Part shown: one piece after another, positions 24,874 to 38,153 of the stretch
How the letters are laid out: each line of letters begins with the position of its first letter
Position numbering within the stretch: the first letter of the stretch is position 1
Source of the DNA: Calliopsis andreniformis
Taxonomy: Eukaryota > Arthropoda > Insecta > Hymenoptera > Andrenidae
Direction: 5' to 3'
Length of the DNA: 64,000 nt
Assembly: GCF_051401765.1 (NCBI RefSeq)
Contig: NW_027480530.1
Span: forward strand, 620,001-684,000
Translations under genes and position numbers: made by a program
Notes under the pieces: model-generated
What the model saw: only the letters and a program-made list of their open reading frames with translations
Told to the model about the DNA's origin: nothing
Database searches by the model: none

Positions 24874-27101
24874 CTGAAACTGCTCCTGACATTGCTCCTG
24901 ACATTGAAGCTGGTCCTGACAGAGACACTGCACCTGAGACTGACACTGCTCCTGACACTGCTCCTGACACAGCTCCTGACACTGCTCCTGACTCTGACAC
25001 TGCCCCTGCCACTGTTGCTAACACTGCTGCTGAAACGGACACTGCTCGTGACAAAGCTACTGTCACTGACACTGCTCCTGAAACTGCTCCAGACACAGCT
25101 CCTGACACTGACACTGCTCCTGAACCTATCACTGCTCCTGACACTGCTCCAGACACTGACACTGCGCCTCACACTGCTCCTGACACAGACACTGCTGCTG
25201 ATCCTGTCAGAGCTGCTGACACGGCTCCTGAGACTGACACTGCTCCTGACACTGCTCCTGACACTGCTCCTGACACTTCTCCTGACACTGCTCGTGACAC
25301 TGACACTGCTCCATGACACTGCTCCTGACACAGCTCCTGACACTGACCCTGCTCCTGACACTGCTCCTGACACTGCTCCAGACACTGACACTGCTCCAGA
25401 CACAGCTACTGTCACTGACACTGCTCCTGACACTGCTCCTGACACAACTCCTGACACTGACACTTGTCATCACACTGCTCCTAACACTGACACTGCTCCT
25501 GACACTGCTCCAGACACTCCTCCTGACACTGACACTGCTCCTGACGCAGCACCTGACACTGACACTGCTCCTGACACTGACGCTGCTCCTGACACTGGCA
25601 CTGACACTGCTCCTGACACTGCTACTGTCACTGACACTGCTCCTGACACTGCTCGCGACATTGCTCCAGACACTGACACTGCTCCTGAGACAGCTCGTGA
25701 CACTGACACTGCTCCTGCCACTGTTCCTGACACTTCTGCTCACACTGACACTGCTCCTGACACTCGCACTGTTCCTGACAATGCTCCTGACACTGACACT
25801 GCTCCTGACACTGCTCCTGAAACTGACACTGCTCCTCGAACAGCTCCTGACACTGCTGCTGACACTGACACAGCTGCTGATCCTGACACTGCTCCTGGCA
25901 CTGCTCCTGACACTGACACTGCTCCTACCACTGCTCCTGACACTGCTCCTGACACTGCTCCTGACACTGACACTGCTCCTGACACTGCTCCTGACACTGC
26001 TCCTGACACTGGCACTGCTCCTGACACTGCTCCTGACACTGACACTGCTGCTGATCCTGACGCTGATACAGCTCCTGTGTCTGACACTTGTCCTGACACT
26101 GCTCCTGACACTGACACGGCTCCTGACACTGCTCCTGACACTGCTCGTGACACAGACACTGCTCCTGACAATGCTCCTGACACTGACACTGCTCCTCACA
26201 CAGCTCGTGACACTGACACTGCTCCTACACTGCTCCTGACACTGCTCGTGACACAGACACTGTTCCTGCCACTGCTCCTGTCACTGCTCCTGACACTGCT
26301 CCTGACACTGACACTACTCCTGACACTGCTCCTGACACTGCTCCTGACACTGACACTGCTCCTGACACTGCCCGTGACGTTGCTCCAGACACTGACACTG
26401 CTCCTGACACAGCTCGTGACGGTGTCACTGCTCCTGCCACTGTTCCTGACACGGCTGCTCACACTGACACTGCTCCTGACACTGGCACTGGTCCTGACAC
26501 TGCTCCTGACACTGACACTGCTCCTGACACTGACACTGCTCCTCACACTGCTCCTGACACTGGCACTGCTCCTGACACTGGCACTGCTCCTGGCACTGCT
26601 CCTGACACTGACACTGCTCCTGACACTCATACTGCTGCTGATCCTCACAAAGCTCCTGACACTGCTCCTGACACTGCTCCTGACACTGCTCGTGACACAG
26701 ACACTGCTCCTGACAAGGCTCCTGACACTGACACTGCTCCTCACACAGCTAGTGACACTGACACTGCTCCTACACTGCTCCTGACACTGCTCGTGACACA
26801 GACACTGCTCCTGACACTGCTCCTGACACTGCTCCTGACACTGCTCCTGACACCGACACTGCTCCTGCCACTGCTCCTGTCACTGCTCCTGACACTGCTC
26901 CTGACACTGACACTGCTCCTGACACTGCTCCTGACACTGCTCCTGACACTGACACTGCTGCTGATCCTGACAATGCTCCTGACACTGCTCCTGACACTGA
27001 AGCTCACACTGCTCATGACTGTGACACTGACACTGACACTGCTCTCTTCACAGACACTGATACTGCTCCTGTGTCTGACACTTGCCCTGAAACTGCTTCT
27101 G
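24861..27101. repeat. Domain D higher-order repeat, unit 4 (2241 bp)
   Basis: It resembles unit 5 for its first 700 bp at an exact offset of 2241 bp, including the extra-A word near 25311 and 27552. In the middle it lacks the stretch that corresponds to 23000-23400 of unit 3. Confidence 0.78.
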
Positions 27102-27114
27102 GCTCTTGCTGGTC
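27011..27114 (+). repeat. Landmark module, D-type, unit 5
   Basis: It lies 2241 bp after unit 4 and is the last D-type landmark in the window. Confidence 0.78.
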
Positions 27115-28445
27115 CTGAAACTGCTCCTGACATTGCTCCTGACATTGAAGCTGGTCCTGACAGAGACACTGCACCTGAGACTGACACTGCTCCTGACACT
27201 GCTCCTGACACAGCTCCTGACACTGCTCCTGACTCTGACACTGCCCCTGCCACTGTTGCTAACACTGCTGCTGAAACGGACACTGCTCGTGACAAAGCTA
27301 CTGTCACTGACACTGCTCCTGAAACTGCTCCAGACACAGCTCCTGACACTGACACTGCTCCTGAACCTATCACTGCTCCTGACACTGTTCCAGACACTGA
27401 CACTGCGCCTCACACTGCTCCTGACACAGACACTGCTGCTGATCCTGTCAGAGCTGCTGACACGGCTCCTGAGACTGACACTGCTCCTGACACTGCTCCT
27501 GACACTGCTCCTGACACTTCTCCTGACACTGCTCGTGACACTGACACTGCTCCATGACACTGCTCCTGACACAGCTCCTGACACTGACCCTGCTCCTGAC
27601 ACTGCCCCTGACACTGCTCCAGACAGTGACACTGCTCCAGACACAGCTACTGTCACTGACACTGCTCCTGACACTGCTCCTGACACAACTCCTGACACTG
27701 ACACTTGTCCTCACACTGCTCCTAACACTGACACTGCTCCTGACACTGCTCCAGACACTCCTCCTGACACTGACACTGCTCCTGACGCAGCACCTGACAC
27801 TGACACTGCTCCTGACACTGACACTACACCTCAAACTGCTCCTGACACTCCTCCTGACACTGACACTGCTCCTGGCACTGCTCCTGACACTGACGCTGCT
27901 CCTGATGCTGACACGGACACAGATCCTGGCACTGCTCCTGACGCTGCTCCTGACACTGCTCCTGACACAGGCACTGCACCTGGTACTGACACTGACACTG
28001 CTCCTGACACTGCTCCTGACACTGACACTGCACCTGACACTGCTCCTGGCACTGCCACTGGTCCTGACACTGCTCCTGACACAGACACTGCTGCTGATGC
28101 TGACATGGCTCCTGACACTGCTCCTGACACAGACACTGCTCCGAACAATGCTTCTGACACTGACACTGCTCCTGTCACTGGCATTGGTCCTGACACTGCT
28201 TCTCACACTGGCGCTGGTCCTGACACTGCTCCTGACACTGACGCTGCTCCTGACACTGGCACTGACACTGCTCCTGACACTGCTTCTGTCACTGACACTG
28301 CTCCTGACACTGCTCGCGACATTGCTCCAGACACTGACACTGCTCCTGAGACAGCTCGTGACACTGACACTGCTCCTGCCACTGTTCCTGACACTTCTGC
28401 TCACACTGACACTGCTCCTGACACTCGCACTGTTCCTGACAATGC
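27102..28445. repeat. Domain D higher-order repeat, unit 5, cut off at the D/E junction
   Basis: It follows unit 4 at offset 2241 and then carries the middle block (27824-28394) that also occurs at 19975 and 22993. It stops near 28445, where the words change to the E series. Confidence 0.75.
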
Positions 28446-28658
28446 TCCTGACCCTGACACTGCTACTGACACAGCTCCTGTCACTGACACTGTGCCTGAC
28501 ACTGCTCCTGCACAGCTCCAGACACTGACACTGCTCCTGAACCTGACACTGCTCCTGACACTGCTCCAGACACTAACATTGACACTGCTCCTGACAGTAC
28601 TCCTGACACAGCTCCTGACACTGACGGTGGCACTGCTCCAGACACTGACACTGACACT

Positions 28659-28773
28659 GCTCATGACAGTGACACTGACACTGACACTGCTCCCGACACT
28701 GACACCGACTCTGATCCTGACACTGACGCTGCTCCTGTAACTGACACTTGTCCTGACTCTGCTTCTGACACTG
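28659..28773 (+). repeat. Landmark module, E-type, first copy
   Basis: It reads GCTCATGACAGTGACACTG and GCTCCCGACACTGACACC, then GTAACTGACACTTGTCC and CTGGCAATGC. The GTAACTG word puts TAA in Leu-Thr phase. There is no 2-bp break at its end. Confidence 0.78.
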
Positions 28774-28899
28774 GCAATGCTCCTGACACTGCTCCTGACA
28801 CTGGTCCTGACATTGGCGCTGGTCCTGACTCTGCTCCTGACACTGACACTGCTACTGACACTGCTCCTGACACTGCTCCTGACACTGACACTGACACTG

Positions 28900-29215
28900 C
28901 TCCTGGCACTGCTCCTGACACTGCCACCGGTCCTCACACTACTCCTGACAGTGACACTGCTCCTGCCACAGCTCGTTACGCAGACACTGCTGCTGATCCT
29001 AACAATGATCCTGCACGGCTCCTGTCACTGCTCCTGACACTGCTCCTGACACTGCTCCTGACACTGACACTGACACTGCTCCTGGCACTGCTCCTGACAC
29101 TGCCACCGGTCCTCACACTACTCCTGACAGTGACACTGCTCCTGCCACAGCTCGTTACGCAGACACTGCTGCTGATCCTAACAATGATCCTGCACTGCTC
29201 CTGTCACTGCTCCTG
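28900..29215. repeat. 179-bp tandem duplication
   Basis: The series from CTCCTGGCACTGCTCC through CCACCGGTCCTCAC to GATCCTGCAC occurs twice, 179 bp apart (TCCTGGCACT at 28901 and 29080). The first unit reads GCACGGCTCC where the second reads GCACTGCTCC. The same pair is found at 37404 and 37583. 179 is one less than a multiple of 6, so each unit includes a net phase break. Confidence 0.88.
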
Positions 29216-31849
29216 ACACTGCTCCTGACACTGACACTGCTGCTGATCCTGAGAATGCTCCTGACACTGCTCCTGACACTGACACTGGCCCTGACACTGC
29301 TCCTGAAACTGACACTGACACTACTCCTCACACACTGCTCCTGACGCTGACACTGCTCCTGGCACTGCTCCTGACGCTGCTCCTGACACTGCTCCTGACA
29401 CTGACACTACTGTTGATGCTGAGAATGCTCCTGACACCGCTCCTCACTCTGACACTTCTCCTGACACTACTCCTGTCACTGACACTGCTCCTGGCACTGC
29501 TCCTGACACTGACGCTGCTCCTGATACTGGCTCTGACACTGCTCCTGGCACTGACACTGCTCCAGACACTGCTCCTAACACTGACACTGCTCCAGCCACT
29601 GCTCCGCACACTGATCCTGATAATGCTCCTGACACTGCACCTGACACTGACACTGCTCCTGACACTGCTCCTGACACTGACACTGCTGCTGACACAGCGC
29701 CTGACACTGACACTGCTCCTGTAACTGACACTTGTCCTGACACTGCTTCTGACACTGACACTGACACTACTCATGACACTGACACTGCTCCTCACACAGA
29801 TCCTGACACTGACACTGCTCCAGACAGTGCTCCTGTCTCAGACACTGCTACTGATCCTGAGAATGCGCCTGACACTGGTCCTGACACTGACACCGCTCCT
29901 GACACTGCTCCTGACGCTGAAACTGCTCCTGGCGCTGCTCCTGACACTGCTGCTGACTCTGACACTGCTCCTGACACAGCTCCTGTCACTGACACTGTGC
30001 CTGACACTGCTCCTGGCACAGCTCCTGACACTGACCCTGCTCCTGACACTGCTCCTGACACTGACACTGAAACTGCTCCTGGCACTGCTCCTGACACTGA
30101 CACTGCTCCTGGCACTGCTCCTGACACTGACGCTGCTCCTGATACTGTCTCTGACACTGCTCCTGACACTGACACTGCTCCAGACACTGCTCCTAACACT
30201 GACACTGCTCCAGCCACTGCTCCGCACACTGATCCTGATAATGCTTCTGAAACTGCACCTGACACTGACACTGCTCCTGACACTGCTCCTGACACTGACA
30301 CTGCTGCTGACACAGCTCCTAACACTGACACTGCTTCTGAACCTGACGCTGCTCCTGACACTGCTCCAGACACTGACACTGACACTGACATTGCTCCAGA
30401 CACAGCTCCTGTCACTGACACTGCGCCTGACACTGCTCCTGAAACAGCTCCTGACACTGACACTGCTCCTGAACCTGACACTGCTCCTGACACTGCTACA
30501 GATACTGACACTGACACTGCTCCTGACACTGAGGCTGACACTGCTCATGACAGTGACACTGCTCCTGACACTCCTTCTGACACTGACACTGATCCTGACA
30601 CTACTCCTGTCACAGCTGCTGACTCTGACTCTGACACTACTCCTGACACTGAGGCTGACACTGCTCATGACAGGGACACTGACACTGACACTGCTCCAGA
30701 CACTGACACTGACACTGTTCCTGACACTGACACTGCTCCTGACACTGACACTGCTCCTCACACAGATCCTGATACTGACACTGCTCCAGACAGTGCTCCT
30801 GTCTCTGACACTGCTACTGATCCTGAGAATGCGCCTGACACTGGTCCTGACACTGACACCGCTCCTGACACTGCTCCTGACACTGACACTGCTCCTGGCG
30901 CTGCTCCTGACACTGACACTGCTCCTGGCACTGACACTGATCCTGACACTAACCCTAACACTGACGCGGCTCCTGACACTGCTGCTGACTCTGACACTGC
31001 TCCTGACACAGCTCCTGTCACTGGCACTGTGCCTGACACTGCTCCTGGCGCAGCTCCTGACACTGACCCTGCTCCTGACACTGCTCCTGACAATGACACT
31101 GACACTGCTCCTGGCACTGCTCCTGACACTGAGACTGCTCCCTGGCACTGCTCCTGACACAGACGCTGCTCCTGATACTGTCTCTGACACTGCTCCTGAC
31201 ACTGACACTGCTCCAGACACTGCTCCTAACACTGACACTGCTCCAGCCACTGCTCCGCACATTGATCCTGATAATGCTCCTCACACTGCACCTGACACTG
31301 ACACTGCTCCTGACACTGCTCCTGACACTGACACTGCTGCTGACACAGCTACTGACACTGACACTGCTCCTGGCACTGACTCTGTTGCTGATCCTTATAA
31401 TGCTCCTGAAACTGCTCCTGACACTGACACTGCTCCTCACACTCCTGCTGACACTGCTCCTGACACTGACGCTGCTGCTGATCCTGATAATGCTCCTGAC
31501 ACTGCTCCTGACACTGACACTGCTAATGACACTGCTCCTGACACTGACACTGGTTCTCCCACTGCTCCTGACACAGACACTGCTCCTACTGCTGAGACTG
31601 ACACTGCTCCTGACACAGCTCATGTCACTGACACTACGCCTGACACTGCTCCTGACACAGCTCATGACCCTGACACTGCTCCTGATCCTGACACTGCTCC
31701 TGACACTGCTCCTGATCCTGACACTGCTCCTGACACTGCTCCTGACGCTATTCCTGACACAGCTCCTGACGCTGACTCTGGCACTCCTCCAGACACTGAC
31801 ACTGACACTGCTCATGACAGTGACACTGACACTGACACTGCTCCCGACA

Positions 31850-34800
31850 CTGACACTGGTCCTGACACTTCTCCTGAAACTGACACTGGTCCTGACACTG
31901 ACACTGCTCCTCACACTGCTCCTGGCACTGACACTGCTCCTGCCACTGCTCCTGACACAGCTCCTGACACTGACACTGCTCCTGAACCTGACACTGCTCC
32001 TGACACTGCTCCAGACACTGACATTGACACTGCTCCTGACAGTACTCCTGACACAGCTCCTGACACTGACACTGCTGTTGATCCTGAGAATGCTACTGAC
32101 ACTGCTCCTGACACTGACACTGCTGCTGATCCTGAGCATGCTCCTGACACTGCTCCTAACACTGACACTGCTCCAGCCACTGCTCCGCACACTGATCCTG
32201 ATAATGCTCCTGACACTGCACCTGACACTGACACTGCTCCTGACACTGACACTGCTGCTGGCACAGCTCCTGACACTGACACTGCTCCTGAACCTGACAC
32301 TGCTCCTGACACTGCTCCAGACACTGACACTGACACTGAAACTGCTCCAGACACAGCTCCTGTCACTGACACTGCGCCTGACACTGCTCCTGAAACAGCT
32401 CCTGACACTGACACTGCTCCTGAACCTGACACTGCTCCTGACACTGCTCCAGACACTGACACTGACACTGCTCCTGAAACTACTTCTGACACAGCTCCTG
32501 ACAATGGCACTGCTCCTGACACTTCTTCTGGCACTGACACTGATCCTGACACTACTCCTGTCACAGCTCCTGACTCTGACTCTGACACTACTCCTGACAC
32601 TGACGCTGACACTGCTCATGACAGTGACACTGACACTGACACTGCTCCCGACACTGACACTGCTCCAGACACTGCTCCTAACACTGACACTGCTCCAGCC
32701 ACTGCTCCGCACACTGAACCTGATAATGCTTCTGGCACTGCACCTGGCACTGACACTGCTCCTGTCACTGCTCCTGACACAGCTCCTGAACACTGTCACT
32801 GCTCCTGACACAGACACTACTCCCGACACTGCTACTGACACTGCTCCTGACACTGCTGCTGACGCTGACACTGCTGCTGATCCTGATAATGCTCCTGACG
32901 CTGCTCCAGACACTGACACTGCTAATGACACTGCTCCTGACACTGACACTGCTCCTCACGCTGCAGCTGACACAGGCACTACTCCTGATACTGAGACTGA
33001 CACTGCTCCCGACACTGACACTGACTCTGTTCCTGACACAGCTCCTGACACTGCTCCTGACACTGACACTGGTACTGACAGTGCTCCTGAAACTGGCACT
33101 GGTCCTGCAACTGACACTGCTCCTCACACTGCTCCTGACGCTTACACTGCTCATGACAATGCTCCTGTCACACACACTGCTGCTGATCCTGACAATGCTC
33201 CTGACACAGCTCCTGACACTGACACTGCTGCTGACACTGCTACTGACACTGCTCCTGTCACTGACGCTGCTCCTGACACTGCTGCTGACACTGACACTGC
33301 TGCTGATCCTGCCAATGCTCCTGCCACTGCTCCAGACACTAACACTGACACTGCACCTGACACTACTCCTGAAACAGATAATGACACTGACACTGCTCCT
33401 GACAGTGACACTGACACTGACACTGCTCCCGACACTGACACCGACTCTGATCCTGACACTGACACTGCTCCTGTAACTGACACTTGTCCTGACACTGCTT
33501 CTGACACTGGCAATGCTCCTGACACTGCTCCTGACACTGCTCCTGACACTGCTGCTGATACTGACACTGCTGCTGATCCTGATAATGCTCCTGACACTGC
33601 TCCTGACACTGACACTGCTAATGACACTGCTCCTGACACTGACACTGCACCTCCCACTGCTCCTGACACTGACACTGCTCCTGATGCTGAGACTGACACT
33701 GCTCCTGACACTGCTAATGACACTGACACTGCCCCTGACACTGTTCCTAACACTGGTGCTGACACTGAAACTGCTCCTGACACAGCTCATGTCACTGACA
33801 CTACGCCTGACACTGTCCCTTACACAGCTCCTGACACTGACACTGCTCCTGAACATGACACTGCTCCTGACAATGCTCCAGACACTGACACTGGCACTGC
33901 TCCAGACACTGACACTGACACTGCTCCTGACACTGACACTGACACTGCTCCTGGCACTGCTCCAGACACTGACACTGTTCCTCACACTGCACCTGACACT
34001 GACACTGCACCTGACACTGCTCCTGACACTGACACTGCTGCTGACACAGCTCCTGACCCTGACACTTCTCCCGACACTGCTCCAGACATTGCACCTGACA
34101 CTGCTCCTGACACTGACCCTGTTGCTGATCCTGATGATGCTCCTGAAACTGCTCCTGACACAGACACTGCTCCTCACACTGCTCCTGACACTGCTCCTGA
34201 CACTGACACTGCTACTGATACTGACAATGCTCCTGACACTGCTTCTGACACTGCTCCTGAAACTGACACTGCTCCTATTACTGGCACTCTCACTGCTACT
34301 GACTCTGCTCCTGAGACTAACACTGCTGCGGATACTGACAATGCCTCTGACACTGCTACCGACACTGCTACTGACACTGCTCCTGACACTGCTGCTGGCA
34401 CTGACACTGCTGCTGATCCTGATAATGCTCCTGACACTGCTCCTGACATTGACACTGCTAATGACACTGCTCCTGACTCTGACACTGCTCCTCCCACTGC
34501 TCCTGACACAGACACTGCTCCTGTTGCTGAGGCTGACACTGCTCCTGACACTGCTAATGACACTGACACTGCCCCTGACACTGTTCCTAACACTGGTGCT
34601 GACACTGAAACTGCTCCTGACACAGCTCATGTCACTGACACTACGCCTGACACTGCTCCTGACACAGCTCCTGACACTGACACTGCTCCTGATCCTGACA
34701 CTGCTCCTGGCACTGCTCCTGACACTGACACTGCTCCAGACACTGCTCCTAACACTGACACTGCTCCAGCCACTGCTCCGCACACTGATCCTGATAATGC

Positions 34801-35035
34801 TCCTGAAACTGCACCTTACACTGACACTGCGCCTGACACTGCTCCTGACACTGACACTGCTGCTGACACAGCTCCTGACACTGACACTGCTCCTGAACCT
34901 GACACTGCTCCTGACACTGCTCCAGACACTGACACTGACATTGACACTGCTCCAGACACAGCCCCTGTCACTGACACTGCGCCTGACACTGCTCCTGAAA
35001 CAGCTCCTGACACTGACACTGCTCCTGAACCTGAC
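31850..35035. repeat. Module E2, copy 1: 3.2-kb block (partner 38150-41335)
   Basis: Almost every base read lies 6300 bp from an identical base in the partner, with only scattered single differences (for example CTGACACAGC against CTGTCACAGC at 33203/39503). Pieces of it also occur at 46450-47800 (offset 14600) and 51676-53110 (offset 19616). The left edge is where 31840 and 38140 stop matching. Confidence 0.9.
33395..33511 (+). repeat. Landmark module, E-type
   Basis: It opens with GCTCCTGACAGTGAC instead of GCTCATGACAGTGAC. Partners with the same opening are at 39695 (+6300), 43080 (+9685), 47875 (+14480) and 53011 (+19616). Confidence 0.78.
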
Positions 35036-37092
35036 ACTGACACTGACACTGCTCCCGACACTGACACTGACACTGTTCCTGACACAGCTCCTGACGCTGC
35101 TCCTAACACTGACACTGGTCCTGACACTGCTCCTGAAGCTGACACAGGTCCTGACACTGACACTGCTCCTCACACTGCTCCTGACACTGACAATGCTCCT
35201 GACACTGCTCCTGACACTGACACTGCTCCTGACACTGACACTGCTCCTCACACAGATCCTGACACTGACACTGCTAATGACACTGCTCCTGACACTGACA
35301 CTGCACCTCCCACTGCTCCTGACACTGACACTGCACCTGATGCTGAGACTGACACTGCTCCTGACACTGCTAATGACACTGACACTGCCCCTGACACAGT
35401 TCATAACACTGGTGCTGACACTGAAACTGCTCCTGACACAGCTCATGTCACTGACACTACGCCTGACACAGCCCCTTACACAGCTCCTGACACTGACACT
35501 GCTCCTGAACATGACACTGCTCCTGACAATGCTCCAGACACTGACAATGACACTGCTCCAGACACTGGCACTGACACTGCTCCTGGCACTGCTCCTGACA
35601 CAGCTCCTGAACACTGTCACTGCTCCTGACACAGACACTACTCCCGACACTGCTACTGACACTGCTCCTGACACTGCTGCTGACGCTGACACTGCTGCTG
35701 ATCCTGATAATGCTCCTGACGCTGCTCCAGACACTGACACTGCTAATGACACTGCTCCTGACACTGACACTGCTCCTCACGCTGCAGCTGACACAGACAC
35801 TACTCCTGATACTGAGACTGACACTGCTCCCGACACTGACACTGACTCTGTTCCTGACACAGCTCCTGACACTGCTCCTGACTCTGACTCTGACACTACT
35901 CCTGACACTGACGCTGACACTGCTCATGACAGTGACACTGACACTGACACTGCTCCCGACACTGACACTGCTCCAGACACAGCTCCTGACACTGACACTG
36001 CTGCTGACACTGCTACTGACACTGCTCCTGTCACTGACGCTGCTCCTGACACTGCTGCTGACACTGACACTGCTGCTGATCCTGCCAATGCTCCTGCCAC
36101 TGCTCCCGACACTAACACTGACACTGCACCTGACACTACTCCTGAAACAGATAATGACACTGACACTGCTCCTGACGCTGACACTGCCCCTGACACTGCT
36201 CCTGACACTGCGCCAGACACTGACACTGACACTGCTCCTGAAACTACTTCTGACACAGCTCCTGACAATGACACTGCTCCTGACACTTCTTCTGACACTG
36301 ACACTGCTCCTGACACTACTCCTGTCACAGCTCCTGACATTGGTGCTGCTCCTGACGCTGCTCCTGACACTGACACTGCACCTGACACTGACACCGGTCC
36401 TGACGGTGCTCCTGGCACTGGCACTGGTCCTGACACTGCTCCTGACACTGACCCTGCTTCTGACACTCCTCCTGATACTGCTCCCGACACTGACACTGCC
36501 CCTGACACTGTTCCTAACACAGCTGCTGACACTGACACTGCTCCTGACACAGCTTCTGACACTGGCACTGCTCCTGACACTGCTCCTGACACAGCTCCTG
36601 ACACTGACACTGCTCCTGAAGCAGAGACTGCTCCTGACACTGCTCCAGACACTGACGCTGACACCGCTCCTGAAATTACTACTGACACAGTTCATGACAA
36701 TGACACTGCTCCTGTAACTGACACTTGTCCTGACACTGCTTCTGACACTGGCACTGTTCCTGACACTGCTCCTGACATTGGCGCTGGTCCTGACTCTGCT
36801 CTTGACACTGACACTGCTACTGACACTGCTCCTGACACTGTTCCTGAAACTGACACTGACACTTCCCCTGGCACAGCTCGTTACACAGACACTGCTGCTG
36901 ATACTAACAATGATTCTGCACTGCTCCTGACACTGCTCCTGACACTGCTCCTGACACTGACACTGCTGCTGATCCTGAGAATGCTACTGACACTGCTCCA
37001 GACACTGACACTGACACTGCTCCTGACACTACTCCTGACACAGCTCTGACACTGACAGTGGCACTGCAACAGACACTGACACTGACACTGCT

Positions 37093-38153
37093 CCTGACAC
37101 TACTCCTGACACAGCTCCTGACACTGACGGTGGCACTGCTCCAGACACTGACACTGACACTGCTCATAACAGTGACACTGACACTGACACTGCTCCCGAC
37201 ACTGACACCGACCCTGATCCTGACACTGACACTGCTCCTGTAACTGACACTTGTCCTGACACTGCTTCTGACACTGGCAATGCTCCTGACACTGCTCCTG
37301 ACACTGCTCCTGACATTGGCGCTGGTCCTGACTCTGCTCCTGACACTGACACTGCTACTGACACTGCTCCTGACACTGCTCCTGACACTGACACTGACAC
37401 TGCTCCTGGCACTGCTCCTGACACTGCCACCGGTCCTCACACTACTCCTGACAGTGACACTGCTCCTGCCACAGCTCGTTACGCAGACACTGCTGCTGAT
37501 CCTAACAATGATCCTGCACTGCTCCTGTCACTGCTCCTGACACTGCTCCTGACGCTGCTCCTGACACTGACACTGACACTGCTCCTGGCACTGCTCCTGA
37601 CACTGCCACCGGTCCTCACACTACTCCTGACTGTGACACTGCTCCTGCCACAGCTCGTTACGCAGACACTGCTGCTGATCCTAGCAATGATCCTGCACTG
37701 CTCCTGTCACTGCTCCTGACACTGCTCCTGACACTGACACTGCTGCTGATCCTGAGAATGCTCCTGACACTGCTCCTGACACTGACACTGGTCCTGACAC
37801 TGCTCCTGAAACTGACACTGACACTACTCCTCACACACTGCTCCTGACGCTGACACTGCTCCTGGCACTGCTCCTGACGCTGCTCCTGACACTGCTCCTG
37901 ACACTGACACTACTGTTGATGCTGAGAATGCTCCTGACACCGCTGCTCACTCTGACACTTCTCCTGACACTACTCCTGTCACTGACACTGCTCCTGGCAC
38001 TGCTCCTGACACTGACGCTGCTCCTGATACTGGCTCTGACACTGCTCCAGGCACTGACACTGCTCCAGACACTGCTCCTAACACTGACACTGCTCCAGCC
38101 ACTGCTCCGCACACTGATCCTGATAATGCTCCTGACACTGCACCTGACACTGA
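37093..38153. repeat. Module E1, copy 2
   Basis: This is the partner of 28590-29650. Differences include CTCATAACAG for CTCATGACAG near 37165 and GATCCTAGCAATG for GATCCTAACAATG near 37678. Its right edge abuts the 3.2-kb block that starts at about 38150. Confidence 0.86.
37162..37276 (+). repeat. Landmark module, E-type, in module E1 copy 2
   Basis: It lies 8503 bp after the 28659 module. It has CTCATAACAG and CACCGACCCTGATCC variants. Confidence 0.76.

Larger units (their letters stand above)
18989..28445. repeat. Domain D: array of 2.2-2.4-kb higher-order repeats
   Basis: The domain is marked by five copies of GCTCTTGCTGGTCCTG at 19547, 21914, 22644, 24861 and 27102, spaced 2367, 730, 2217 and 2241 bp apart. 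It also has long clean runs of the 12-bp unit. Two more phase-breaking words recur inside the units: GCTCCATGACAC (extra A) near 19703, 22070, 25311 and 27552, and CCTACACTG (missing G) near 19216, 21056, 21600, 22462, 24073, 26225 and 26769. The end of the domain is placed near 28445, where E-type words begin. Confidence 0.85.
28590..29650. repeat. Module E1, copy 1 (partner 37093-38153)
   Basis: Landmarks keep an offset of 8503 bp (28661 and 37164, 28777 and 37280, 29328 and 37831, 29413 and 37916). It includes the 179-bp tandem pair. Parts recur at 49440-50243 and 53780-54510. Confidence 0.87.
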
